Counted from the first letter of the stretch, positions 41,551-51,281 are shown. The stretch is 64,000 bases of DNA from Bryopsis sp. KO-2023 (GCA_030272585.1 BSYQ01000003.1:62001-126000), one strand, 5' to 3'. Notes: generated from the sequence alone by a model not told the origin. Translations and numbers: made by a program.

Positions 41551-44202
41551 ATGGCTGACCGTGAACACGCATTGGCAGTGCGCGAGCCTCAAGTTGAAGA
41601 GCCAGGGATTGAACCTGAGTTCGATGAGGAATTGCCTGACGCACCCAATGTTGTGTACCAACAAATAAACGTCCAGAACATCCACAATGTCCAGCAAGCA
41701 GCTGTCGACATAGACATGGGAGCTGATGCGGAAGCCTTAAGAGAGGATGTGGATGCGGTCCATGACCGTGTGGACGATTTAGCCCACGGGCTAAGGGGTC
41801 ACCTGCAGCAAGTTGACCAGACACTGGGGCAGAGGCTAGCCCATGCTGAGGCCTCTGTGTCGAACCAACTGGCTGGCGCATCAGAGGTGATCGGGCAGGC
41901 GCTGGAAACACAGCACCAGCATGCGCAACAGGTTGAGGCCACACAGCATGCAGTGGTGTCGCAACAGCAGAAGCTGGATTCAGTAGCGGCTCAACATAGT
42001 CGATACGAGCAAAGGCTATTACGCCAAGATATCGACCATAGGAAAGAAAGAGCCGAGATCAAAGCTTCTGTGGATGCAATAACGAGGAGAATGGATGCCG
42101 CAGACATTCTAGCGGACTCTCGTTTTGCTGACCTAAAAGAAGCAACTGAAGCATCAGCACTTCAGTTAAAACAACTCTCCGAGTTATCCCTTGTTCAAGG
42201 GCGGAGAATTGAAGGCTTATTAGGAACTGTTGCGGATTCCAACGAAAAAGTCGAACGGACTCTAGAATTGTTTCGGGAGTCCTTGCACAAACAAGGTGCT
42301 GAGGTGAAGCGTTTGCAGAGCTCCAGAGTAGCAATTCAAAAAGATTTGATTGCCTTGGAGAAAAAGGCATCCAAGACCTGGGATCAGCAGCAAGATGCAG
42401 CTGATGTGGTTGCCTTAAGATTATCTGGCCTGGAACGAAGCATGGAGGATGTGAGTGGCGGAAGTCAGAGTGCCCAAAGTGGAAGTGATGCTCGTGCAGT
42501 ATCACCAGAGCGAGAAGAATCAACTTCTCCTGAGCCTGAGGACTCAGCCTTTGGGATGCCGCTGCCGAAGAAATCAGTAAAGCAGTTGGCTGCATCATGG
42601 CCGCCACTAGACCAGAGCTTCGCGGTAGGAATGGTTGGGGCAGGAACCTCAACAATACCGGCTCCTCCAGCAGTACAGGTCGAGGAGGGTGAAATTGTTG
42701 CTGCAGAAGCACCACCATGCACTGCAGTGGACAGCGCACCAGACGCTGATTTCACATTCCCTCAATTGATACCTCCAAGTACAAGAGCTCAGCCTGGAGT
42801 ACGCATCTCAGAACCCGACTCTGCCGATGGATCACGTAGACCCACACGAACTAACCCAAGAGTTCTTTCCTCAGCAGAAGTGTTATATCAAATTGACCTT
42901 GAGCGTGCTAAGGCACAGGTCAGAGAAGAGAAGGGAAAAGAACCCATGCAGATCCCCACACGTACTGGAAGATTGGGACTTGGGTTAAGTGCTTTGGGAG
43001 CAAGGGTAGAAAATAATCCCTTTGCTGCACTTGGTTCATATGAGTCTACTGGTGGACCCAGTCGAGTTCCTCGCATGCGAGGTAACTTTGGAGACCCTGG
43101 TGATGACGACCCAGATGATGATGGCGGTGATGATTACCGCGACAGACGAAACCGCCCACCTTCCCGCATTCCAGGTGCGCCTGACGGCGGTGGAGGTGGT
43201 GGCGGCGGTGGAGATGGTGGAGGCGGTGGACCTCCCGGTGGACCTCCTGATGGAGGTGGAGGTGGAGGTGGCGCTGGACCAGCAGGGCCAGGACCTCCTA
43301 GGCAAGGACAGTGGTTGCCTAGCACCGTCAAGTTGCAAATGCCTCGCGCATTTAACGGAAGTGGAGAACCAAAAGCCCGTAAATGGCAAGTGCTCATGAC
43401 GCGGTACTTGAGAACCTGCGGAGTGCATGAAGCACAGTGGCAATCGATTATGGCCACTAACCTTTATGGGGCTGCCTCGGATTGGTTAACGATGCAAGAG
43501 TTGAAAATTCACCGAGGTGAAAGACCACCCTTCCGTGACTGGATGGACTTCATGGATGGCTTAGCTACAGCTTTCGAATTCTCTAGTGATCGAGATGAAG
43601 CGTGGCGTGACCTCCATAAACTCAAGCAGACTGGAACCGTGAAACAATTTGTCAAAGAGTTTCAGCGGTTAGTCTTGAGGATTCCAGACCTCGAAGAGGA
43701 TCACCAGTATTTGCTCTTCGTGGATGGACTTAAGAGTGAAGTTCAGAAGTTAGTCGCAGCAACGGTACCTCGAGATGTCGAGGCCGCCATCATATCCGCC
43801 GAACGATTGGAAGCCCTTGGAGTTGGAACACAAGGCCAAGGAGGGCAAACCAATCAGAAAAAGAAAGGAGTCTGGCGTGGTGGAAGAAAGAAGAAAGGCC
43901 AGAATCAGGGTCAGCAGCAGCAGAACCCCACACCACCAGCCCAAGCACCACCACAAGCTGCCGCAGGAGTGCAACAGCAGCAGCAACAGCAACAAGGACG
44001 AGGAGGAGGACGTGGTGGTGGTGGACGTGGACGCGGTGGTGGTAACCGTGGAAGAGGACAAGCCAATCAGGGAAGACAGAACCCCCAGGGGGGAGGGGGA
44101 TATCAGTGTTATCTTTGTGGAAAGAAGGGTCATCCTGTGAGGCAATGTCCTAGATTGGAGGAGGTGAAAAACCTCCCCGATGTAAAAAAGATGTTAAACT
44201 GA
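41551..44202 (+). CDS. gag: E1 gag (883 aa)
   Basis: Structural protein. Residues ~55-300 are predicted-looking coiled coil (heptad-rich, Ala/Gln/Glu/Leu). An acidic DDDPDDDGGDD segment and a glycine/proline-rich linker (~544-580) precede the gag capsid domain (~586-760: RKWQVLMTRYLRTCG, GAASDWLTMQEL, FMDGLATAFEF, GTVKQFVKEFQRLVLRIPDL, YLLFVDGLKSEVQ). A Lys/Gln/RG-rich RNA-binding tail ends in one CCHC knuckle, CYLCGKKGHPVRQC (~852-865). The first Met after the 145-nt leader is used. Confidence 0.92.
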   Translation: MADREHALAVREPQVEEPGIEPEFDEELPDAPNVVYQQINVQNIHNVQQAAVDIDMGADAEALREDVDAVHDRVDDLAHGLRGHLQQVDQTLGQRLAHAEASVSNQLAGASEVIGQALETQHQHAQQVEATQHAVVSQQQKLDSVAAQHSRYEQRLLRQDIDHRKERAEIKASVDAITRRMDAADILADSRFADLKEATEASALQLKQLSELSLVQGRRIEGLLGTVADSNEKVERTLELFRESLHKQGAEVKRLQSSRVAIQKDLIALEKKASKTWDQQQDAADVVALRLSGLERSMEDVSGGSQSAQSGSDARAVSPEREESTSPEPEDSAFGMPLPKKSVKQLAASWPPLDQSFAVGMVGAGTSTIPAPPAVQVEEGEIVAAEAPPCTAVDSAPDADFTFPQLIPPSTRAQPGVRISEPDSADGSRRPTRTNPRVLSSAEVLYQIDLERAKAQVREEKGKEPMQIPTRTGRLGLGLSALGARVENNPFAALGSYESTGGPSRVPRMRGNFGDPGDDDPDDDGGDDYRDRRNRPPSRIPGAPDGGGGGGGGGDGGGGGPPGGPPDGGGGGGGAGPAGPGPPRQGQWLPSTVKLQMPRAFNGSGEPKARKWQVLMTRYLRTCGVHEAQWQSIMATNLYGAASDWLTMQELKIHRGERPPFRDWMDFMDGLATAFEFSSDRDEAWRDLHKLKQTGTVKQFVKEFQRLVLRIPDLEEDHQYLLFVDGLKSEVQKLVAATVPRDVEAAIISAERLEALGVGTQGQGGQTNQKKKGVWRGGRKKKGQNQGQQQQNPTPPAQAPPQAAAGVQQQQQQQQGRGGGRGGGGRGRGGGNRGRGQANQGRQNPQGGGGYQCYLCGKKGHPVRQCPRLEEVKNLPDVKKMLN

Positions 44203-44456
44203 CTGCCAGGCAGGAAACTGCTTCGTCTGAGCCTGGCCGACGTAAACGTCGTAAGCGAAACAGAGTTCGTAGGCGGCGTAGGAAGCTAAGATCAAAAGTA
44301 GGTGCCTCGAAAAAGGTTTGTACTCACAGTGGAAAACCTGAGGAGCGGACTAGTACACCGCGTGAAGAGAGAACAGAGACACTCTCCACATCTACCCAAT
44401 CGGCACATGACAACTGCGATTGGAAAAATGAACAGAAGGAAAGCACACCGGATGAG

Positions 44457-47400
44457 ATGGACGCGCCTCATGCGTCATCTACATCTCTTCCCTCTGTTAG
44501 TGAATCTGTGGGCTCATTGGAGTCGCAGAGTAGTCTACAGGAGTCCCTGCCTGCAGACGTAGACGATAGTGGGTCAGAAACAACCCAGCGGTCTACCACA
44601 GAGCGAGTTAATGTGTCAGAAGTTCGATCAACTTCGTCAACCAAGGGTGACACATGCCCTCTGTTAAAAATTCAAGAAGTGCCTGTGAGAGGGTACGAAG
44701 TAAAAGCACGGATCAAGACCACGGACCTTTATGCATTCATTGATTGTGGAAGTACAGCAAACTATATCAATGATAAGGTAGCGCGTGATCTCGGGTTGTC
44801 GATTACACCAAGCTCAAAGAGAGCAATGTTGGCAAACGGAGATATTAAAGAACTGGCTGGCAGCTGTAACAACCTCCGAGTAAAGATAGGAGGGCTGAAG
44901 TGCAAAATGAAAGCGGATCTGTTCCCAGACCTTGGTTATGACCTAATATTGGGCATGCCTTGGTTGCAGAAAGAAAACCCCCGCATAGACTTTCAGCAAA
45001 ATGAGATTTCAGTTTGCAAAAACAGCCAAGTGTTTCATCTCCCGTTGCGTCATCCAACCCAAGAGAGTATTGAACCTGAACGAAAAGTACAGTCGATACT
45101 GCAAGAAGTGCCAGTGACTGAGTGTTCAGCTAAACGAATGATGCGTCATCTCAAAACAGAGACAGCATTCATGGTTGTAGTGCAAGAGTCTGAAGAGAAA
45201 GCTTTAGGCCAACATGAATTGCCTGACGCAATAGAGCGAACACAGCCATTCAACACTGAGGATGAGATTGGCAAACTTATTCGTTCAGACACCCCTGCCG
45301 AAATTAAAAAGGTGGTAGAAACACACCGTGGTGTGTTCCCTCGTGATTTACCCCCAGGGATCCCTCCGAAGAGAAAAGGTCATGAGTTTAAGATAGACCT
45401 GGAGGATCCAACACCTATCCATCGTCCAATATACAAGCTTTCACCAGCAGAGCTGGATGAAGTGAAAGCACAAGTGGACTACCTTCTGGAACAGAAGAAA
45501 ATCAAACCATCCGAGTCCCCTTGGGGCGCGCCAATCCTGTTTGTACCGAAAAAGGATGGAGGCTTAAGGATGTGTGTGGATTACAGGTGGATCAATAAGG
45601 TGACGGTGAAAAACCGGTATCCTTTACCCCTGCCAGAAGAATTGATGGATAGAGTGTTCAAAGCCAAAGTGTTCTCAAAGTTAGATCTGCGATCAGGCTA
45701 CTGGCAATTTCCAGTAAGGCCATCTGATACAGATAAAACAGCGTTCCGCACGAGATACGGTCACTTTGAGTTTTTGGTAGCGCCTTTTGGGCTAACCAAT
45801 TGCCCAGCGCAATTCCAAACTCTAGTGCAAGACCTACTCGCAGAGTTTTTAGATGATTTTGTTGTTGTCTTTATCGATGACATACTCATCTTCTCTGAAA
45901 ATATGGAACAGCATGCCGAACACTTAGAGAAAGTCCTGTCGCGGCTAGCAGAATATCAGCTTTTTGCTAAGGCAAGTAAAAGTGAGCTGGCTGTCGCAAC
46001 AGTAGACTATCTTGGCTACCGCATTAGCGGAAGTGGGTTAAAACCACAGGAACAAAAAGTGAAGGCAGTGAAGGAGTGGAAGGAACTACAGAGTGTTAGC
46101 GATGTACGTAGTTTCCTTGGAATGGTTTCATACTACAGGAAATTCATTCCCCAGTTTGCACATGTTGCTGGACCACTCCATGACTTAGTGAAAAAAGACC
46201 ATCCCTGGAGATGGGGACAGGTTGAGCGTGGCGCATTCAATGAACTGAAAAAGCGTCTAAGTCAAGCTCCCGTCCTTATTTTTCCAGATGCGTCACTGCC
46301 TTACACTGTGATCACTGATGCGTCGAATGAGGCCATCGGTGCCGTGTTAACACAGGATCACGGAGAGGGGCTACAGCCAATAGCTTACCTCTCACGTAGA
46401 TTCAAGCCTGCCGAGCTTAACTATGCACCATACGACAAAGAGTTGTGTGCAATATGTTATGCGATGGTGCAGTGGAGACATTATCTAGAAGGTTGTGCGG
46501 GTGGAGTAACAGTGTTCACTGACCACCAACCTCTGACGCATATTCTGTCGCAGAGGAACCTTTCTAGAACCCAAGCAAGATGGCTTGAGGCGGGGTACCT
46601 GACTTCGATCAACCCCAAGATCTCCTATATCAAAGGCAAGGCTAATGTGTTAGCAGATGCTCTCTCCCGCAGTATTCCTAAGCCCGTGGAAACTGCGATG
46701 AACATTTCCACTTGGCAAGTGCATCAAGCAAGCCAAGATGAGTGGAAACAAGCCCTCCAAGCTGATAACTCCTTGGTGAAGATATTGCGGAAGCTTGAGA
46801 GTGGCGAGGAAGTTGAGGGATATTTCCTCAGAGAGGGAATACTCTGGACGGTCCCAAAGAGAGGATTAGTCGAGAAAGTGGTGGTTCCTAAAGGCCAGCG
46901 CAATAAGATTATGAAGGAGTGCCATGAGACACCTTCAGCAGGCCATACAGGACCAGCGCGAACAGGAGAAATCCTAGCGCGGCGATATTGGTGGAAGGGG
47001 TGGATGAATGAGTTGAAGGCATTTGTGCGCGAATGCCCTGTGTGCCAACAAATAAAGGCTGACACACAGAAGCCTATGGGCTTACTTCAACCCCTGCCAA
47101 TACCTGAGCGGAAGTGGGAGCAGATTACCACTGACTTGGTGACAGATCTACCAGCATCCAATGGGTTTAGTGCTGTAGCTGTCTTTGTCGATAGACTTAC
47201 CAAGTTTGTGCATTTCGCCCCATGTACTAAAGAGATTACCGCTGCAGGATACGCCCAACTTTTTATCGAACATGTTTACCGCAACCATGGCCTACCTAAA
47301 GTGATTGTGTCTGATAGAGACCCTCGCTTTACCAGCAAGTTCTGGCAGACGCTTTTTAAAGCTCTGGGTACAGAGATTCGTATGAGTACAGCTTACCACC

Positions 47401-48197
47401 CTCAGACGGATGGGCAGAGTGAGGTTACCATACGTACTCTGGAAAATTTTCTAAGGCCATATGCTGAGAGGTATCCCCATAAGTGGGTTGAGTATTTACC
47501 TACAGCAGAGTTTGCAGCAAACAATGCAGTGAATGCGAGTACAGGGTTCGCACCTGCATACTTGATGTATGGGTACCATCCAGAAACACCAAATATTGGT
47601 GGGACGGCAACGCAATTTCAAGTGGAAGCAGTGAAGACTATGGTAGCACGGATGGCACAGGACTTAGATACCGCAAAAGCATATTACTCTAGAGCACAAC
47701 ACAGAATGTGTGTGAGTGCAAACAAGAAGAGGAAAGATATTGCTTTTGAGAAAGGGGATAAAGTCCTGATAAAAAGCCGTTTTATTCCGTTGGCTGCTTT
47801 GAACAAAGTGAGTCCCAAACTGCGCCGTCGATTTGTGGGTCCCTTTGAAATTGTGGAGAAAATATCAAAGGTGGCTTACAGAGTTCAACTTCCGGAAACA
47901 TGGCTCATTCACCCAGTGTTTCATGTTTCTAAGTTCAAGCGTTATCACGCCTCGAGTGATAACAGCAGGCAAATACAACCTCCAGAAGGAGAGTTGATTG
48001 GTAGCGAAGTAGAGTATGAGGTCGAAAATATCCTAAGGGCTAGAGGTAAACGCAATCGTGAATACCTAGTGCTGTGGAAAGGATACGATCTACTTGACGC
48101 TACTTGGGAACCTGAAGCTAATCTGGTTAACGCACCAGATATACTTCGCGCATTTAAAGAGAAAGAAAGAAAAGAGTTGCAGAAAGGAAGAGAATAG
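44457..48197 (+). CDS. pol: E1 pol (1,246 aa): PR-RT-RNase H-integrase-chromodomain
   Basis: Domains in order: protease with FIDCGSTANYI (~95-105) and LILGMPWL; RT (~295-480) with KLDLRSGYWQ and catalytic VVFIDDILIFS (~470); RNase H (~600-730) with VITDAS and FTDHQP; integrase HHCC finger (~820-865, CPVCQQ), DDE core with TDLVTDLP, SDRDPRF (~951) and TDGQSE (~984); GPY/F module RRRFVGPFEI (~1126); chromodomain YEVENILRARG...LVLWKGYDLLDATWEPEANL (~1185-1235). It is in a different frame from gag. The first Met is 255 nt beyond the gag stop, but the Arg-rich coding sequence before it (44203-44456) suggests the true start is upstream, by frameshift or reinitiation. Confidence 0.93.
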   Translation: MDAPHASSTSLPSVSESVGSLESQSSLQESLPADVDDSGSETTQRSTTERVNVSEVRSTSSTKGDTCPLLKIQEVPVRGYEVKARIKTTDLYAFIDCGSTANYINDKVARDLGLSITPSSKRAMLANGDIKELAGSCNNLRVKIGGLKCKMKADLFPDLGYDLILGMPWLQKENPRIDFQQNEISVCKNSQVFHLPLRHPTQESIEPERKVQSILQEVPVTECSAKRMMRHLKTETAFMVVVQESEEKALGQHELPDAIERTQPFNTEDEIGKLIRSDTPAEIKKVVETHRGVFPRDLPPGIPPKRKGHEFKIDLEDPTPIHRPIYKLSPAELDEVKAQVDYLLEQKKIKPSESPWGAPILFVPKKDGGLRMCVDYRWINKVTVKNRYPLPLPEELMDRVFKAKVFSKLDLRSGYWQFPVRPSDTDKTAFRTRYGHFEFLVAPFGLTNCPAQFQTLVQDLLAEFLDDFVVVFIDDILIFSENMEQHAEHLEKVLSRLAEYQLFAKASKSELAVATVDYLGYRISGSGLKPQEQKVKAVKEWKELQSVSDVRSFLGMVSYYRKFIPQFAHVAGPLHDLVKKDHPWRWGQVERGAFNELKKRLSQAPVLIFPDASLPYTVITDASNEAIGAVLTQDHGEGLQPIAYLSRRFKPAELNYAPYDKELCAICYAMVQWRHYLEGCAGGVTVFTDHQPLTHILSQRNLSRTQARWLEAGYLTSINPKISYIKGKANVLADALSRSIPKPVETAMNISTWQVHQASQDEWKQALQADNSLVKILRKLESGEEVEGYFLREGILWTVPKRGLVEKVVVPKGQRNKIMKECHETPSAGHTGPARTGEILARRYWWKGWMNELKAFVRECPVCQQIKADTQKPMGLLQPLPIPERKWEQITTDLVTDLPASNGFSAVAVFVDRLTKFVHFAPCTKEITAAGYAQLFIEHVYRNHGLPKVIVSDRDPRFTSKFWQTLFKALGTEIRMSTAYHPQTDGQSEVTIRTLENFLRPYAERYPHKWVEYLPTAEFAANNAVNASTGFAPAYLMYGYHPETPNIGGTATQFQVEAVKTMVARMAQDLDTAKAYYSRAQHRMCVSANKKRKDIAFEKGDKVLIKSRFIPLAALNKVSPKLRRRFVGPFEIVEKISKVAYRVQLPETWLIHPVFHVSKFKRYHASSDNSRQIQPPEGELIGSEVEYEVENILRARGKRNREYLVLWKGYDLLDATWEPEANLVNAPDILRAFKEKERKELQKGRE

Positions 48198-48524
48198 GGA
48201 AACAGAGTGTTTGATGGCTAAGGTGGAACTCCTTATTGCAAGGGGGCGCGAAAAAGGATACCTTAGAAAAACTCTGTCGACTTCCAAACCAACTCTTTAA
48301 CTTTAATGCGTTAGGTGCCTAAGTTATTTGGCTGGCGCAGTAAGTGTAGCTTCAGTAGTACTTTAGAAACCGGGCAAACGATGTCACATTCGAGATAGTG
48401 TGGTTGTTCCGAGAAAACCCCTATCAAGTGACGTGTTGAGGTGGTCTTGACGAGACTCCAACCGAGCGAAACGTTGGTGTCTCACCCCAATAACTCAACG
48501 AGGAAAGTGTACGAGTCACCCAGC

Positions 48525-48532
48525 CTTATAAG
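48525..48532 (+). promoter_or_regulatory. TATA-like box upstream of E1 third ORF
   Basis: CTTATAAG about 120 nt upstream of the ATG at 48648, in the 48198-48647 spacer. Together with the equivalents in A, F, C, E0 and D1-D3 it suggests an internal promoter. The spacer has no other gene. Confidence 0.55.
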
Positions 48533-48647
48533 CGCAGCCCTCGAACCATTTTGCCCTAGTGTTTGTGTAAACGGAGCGAGCTCCTGAGTGAAAAAGAGTC
48601 TAAAGACGCACAAACCGTTGTTTACATCTTTCTTTCCGACAAACAGA

Positions 48648-50462
48648 ATGGCTGCCGATACACCCGCCGCAATTATTGCGAGGTTGGAAGCGGAGGTAGC
48701 TCAAAAAGAAGAGGAGCTGCAGCACTTTGTTACGACCGCAGAGGAGGTGCTGCAGAACAATGAGGCCTTAACCCGGCAGCTCTCAGAGTTGAGTGACCGG
48801 ACGAAAGCAGCTGAGGCTGCGAAGGAGGCAGCGGAGAAAGCCAAGGAAAAGGCGGAGGCGGAAAAGAAAGAAGCGGAGGACAAGACCAAGGTCTTGGAAG
48901 AAAAATTGGAAGCCATGAAGCTGAAAAAGCAAAGGTTCCAATCTCACATGATGGCTAACCATCGTGAGAATGACCTCCGTAAACAAGCTCTCGGGGGAAT
49001 GGTGGATCGATTTACCGCGGTAGAGGAAACGATGCAGCGAGCTGTAGCAACCGCGTGGAGTGCAGCAGCCAACAACCTTAAGAAGGAATTGGCAGAACAA
49101 GAGCTGCAGATCGATTTGCTGGGAGAGTCCCTCAGAGACGGCTCTGAAAAACTTCAAGTGCAGAGCGAAACAACGGACAAGATGCTGCGTTTGAACCCGC
49201 CGGTACCAGCACCACGGGTACGCGAAGAACTGGATCGCCAAGTCCAAGTTCTGTTGTCAAACGCAACACTTGATCTGGAACCGTCCAAGGACGATGATGC
49301 GGGAGGCTCAAGCAAGGGCAAGGGGAAAGGGAAAAACAAACGCCCAAGCTCGCCGTGTAGGGATGAAGATCCACACGGAAAGAGAAGGCGAGAGGACGGT
49401 GACGATGAAGGTGGTGAGCCACCGAGGGATCGTATGCCTGGAGATGCAGCAAGAGCCAACTTGTTACTCAAGTTAAAGGCTGCCGCATTAAAGACTCCAG
49501 CACCCTCACAACCAGCGCCAACAGTTCAGACTCCCGGAGATGAGGCTACCGCAATAGCACCGGGGGAGGACTTATTCGACATGAGAGAGGAGGAGCTTTT
49601 GGACTTGGATTTTCACGAAGAAATTGACTTCGGCAGTCCACCTCCTAGGCTCGAAGGTCCTAGTTCTGAACTGGAGGACGGGGAAATAAGGAATGATGAA
49701 GGGCCAAGCCAGGTGACAGAGGTTCAGCGTGCGGTCCATCCACCGTTGGAGTTAGCTCCAACAGAAGCAGCACTTCGGGCTTTCCGAGAAAAGGTTAAGC
49801 TCAGAAGACTAAGGGCGGCTGCTCAAGACAAAGTGGATGCTGCACCCAGCGAAGTGAACCTGTCACGGGAGGATATCGAGGAGGCTTGCAACCCCATCAC
49901 TGCGTCGGAGAAATGGCCGAAGGTCCAATATACTAACCCCAGGGACCGAGCCTTGCAAAATTACCGCGGCAACCGGCACTTTCACGAGTTGCCCATGTGC
50001 ATTTGGTGCGGGAGAAGCCCAATGCAAGCAAGTGCTCAGCGGCTGACGCAGAAGAAGTATTCCGTCCTTCCTTGTGGGTATCACCTCGTGTGTGATGCTC
50101 ATTGGTTGGCATACTCGATGCTGGGGCGCATCGTCACGGCGGTCCAAAAAGTCGCGGAAGTGGACAACAAGTCCATCGCCACCGTCTCCCCATTCTCTCT
50201 ACCTGCCCATATGTTGAAGCTGACACGCTCGACGTTCGAAGAAATCCCTCCGTTCCCGGCTGAGCACGAGAAGTTGCCACACTGCAACATGTGTGTGAAG
50301 CGGCAGCTCAAGGTGTCCGGCATCACAAGGGATCTGCCATTCCTTAAGTCCAAGAGGGTGGCTGCCGCATTTGATCCCTGTGTCCGGTATCGTGCAGTGC
50401 AGCAAGCGCATGCGCAGGAGCAGCGTGCTAATCAGCAAGCGCAAGCGCCGGAACAGCGTTAA
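48648..50462 (+). CDS. E1 third ORF (604 aa): coiled coil plus RING-like Cys/His domain
   Basis: Start at MAADTPAAI, conserved in five copies; the frame is open 20 codons further upstream without conservation. Residues ~10-180 are an Ala/Glu/Lys/Gln coiled coil. A basic patch (GKGKGKNKRPSS, GKRRRE at ~225-250) could direct nuclear entry. An acidic segment follows (~305-330). The C-terminal domain (~450-548) has ligands C-x2-C (CIWC), x21, C-x2-H-x2-C-x2-H (CGYHLVCDAH), x60, C-x2-C (CNMC). The end carries QEQR-type repeats. It lies between pol and the 3' LTR, the env position, yet no signal peptide, furin-like site or membrane anchor is visible. Function unknown. Confidence 0.85.
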   Translation: MAADTPAAIIARLEAEVAQKEEELQHFVTTAEEVLQNNEALTRQLSELSDRTKAAEAAKEAAEKAKEKAEAEKKEAEDKTKVLEEKLEAMKLKKQRFQSHMMANHRENDLRKQALGGMVDRFTAVEETMQRAVATAWSAAANNLKKELAEQELQIDLLGESLRDGSEKLQVQSETTDKMLRLNPPVPAPRVREELDRQVQVLLSNATLDLEPSKDDDAGGSSKGKGKGKNKRPSSPCRDEDPHGKRRREDGDDEGGEPPRDRMPGDAARANLLLKLKAAALKTPAPSQPAPTVQTPGDEATAIAPGEDLFDMREEELLDLDFHEEIDFGSPPPRLEGPSSELEDGEIRNDEGPSQVTEVQRAVHPPLELAPTEAALRAFREKVKLRRLRAAAQDKVDAAPSEVNLSREDIEEACNPITASEKWPKVQYTNPRDRALQNYRGNRHFHELPMCIWCGRSPMQASAQRLTQKKYSVLPCGYHLVCDAHWLAYSMLGRIVTAVQKVAEVDNKSIATVSPFSLPAHMLKLTRSTFEEIPPFPAEHEKLPHCNMCVKRQLKVSGITRDLPFLKSKRVAAAFDPCVRYRAVQQAHAQEQRANQQAQAPEQR

Positions 50463-50657
50463 GGAGGAGGGAAAAGGAGTTATCGTCGACCAAGTGTGTG
50501 CGTGCAGCAGCTGTCAGAGACGTCAGAGCAAGAGACAGGTCCAAGACAGTTGGGTGTGGGTATGGGAGTGGGTGAGTTTTGTGTTTGTGTTTTTGTGTTT
50601 TTGTTTTTCTTTGTGTTTTGGTGTGCGTGGGCGCCCACTTTTTGCGGGGGGGGCGTA

Positions 50658-51087
50658 TGTTAGTCTTTTAGCGCTATACGAGGTAGTTTGGGATAGAGCC
50701 GAGGGTGGCTGACGCATGTGGGTTCACGAGTAAGACAGATTAGACCCAGAGTTTGGGGCATGCGTCAGCGTACTACACTTAGGGGTACTTAAGAGGCCCA
50801 CTCGTTGTTTTGACATTCATTCTTATTCACTTTACTTTGTAAGAACTCGGGATTCGTGGGATTGGTGTGTTCCCGCTTGTGTGTGTGTTTGTGTGCGTGT
50901 GTGTTAAGTGTTTGCCTGACGCAATCACTTCCCAACCCAAGTGCTCTAGTAGCGTTCACAACCGCGCTAGCTAGAGAGTTGTCTAAATCAACAAACCCCA
51001 CAAGTATACTTGCGTTAGCCAGCAAGTTATCACGAATCCAACCAACACAGCCGACCACTATTGCGTCACCCACAAGCTTCACTATCA
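50658..51087 (+). repeat. E1 3' LTR (430 bp)
   Basis: Preceded by the purine tract GCGGGGGGGGCG (about 50644-50655). The 195-nt stretch between the third ORF and this LTR is GT/T-rich and non-coding. Followed by the GTGTG duplication. Confidence 0.93.
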
Positions 51088-51092
51088 GTGTG

Positions 51093-51281
51093 TGTGTCTA
51101 AGTGTTTGCCTGACGCAATCACTTATCCAACCAAGTGCTCTAGTAGCGTTCACAACCGCGCTAGCTAGAGAGTTGTCTAAACCAACAAACCCCACAAGTA
51201 TACTTGCGTTAGCCAGCAAGTTATCACGAATCCAACCAACACAGCCAACCACTATTGCGCCACCCACAAGCTTCACTATCA
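51093..51281 (+). repeat. E2 5' LTR, right part
   Basis: Continues the E2 LTR after E1 (…CACTATCA), giving a joint length of 431 bp with 40734-40975. Primer-binding site TTGGTTTCGGAGC follows at 51283. Confidence 0.9.

Larger units (their letters stand above)
40976..51087 (+). mobile_element. Element E1: complete-looking Ty3/Gypsy chromovirus with third ORF
   Basis: 10,112 bp: 430-bp LTRs at both ends that read as identical, primer-binding site, gag, pol, third ORF, polypurine tract, and a 5-bp target duplication GTGTG (40971-40975 and 51088-51092). All three ORFs are open at full length. It is inserted in the (GT)n tract of the 5' LTR of E2, a close relative. Looks whole and very young by LTR identity. 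It is the reference copy for the E/D family in this window. Confidence 0.93.

Noticed and set aside
48588-50462. Third ORF read as an env gene because of its position
   Set aside because: No signal peptide, hydrophobic fusion segment, cleavage site or membrane anchor; the sequence is charged coiled coil plus a Cys/His domain.
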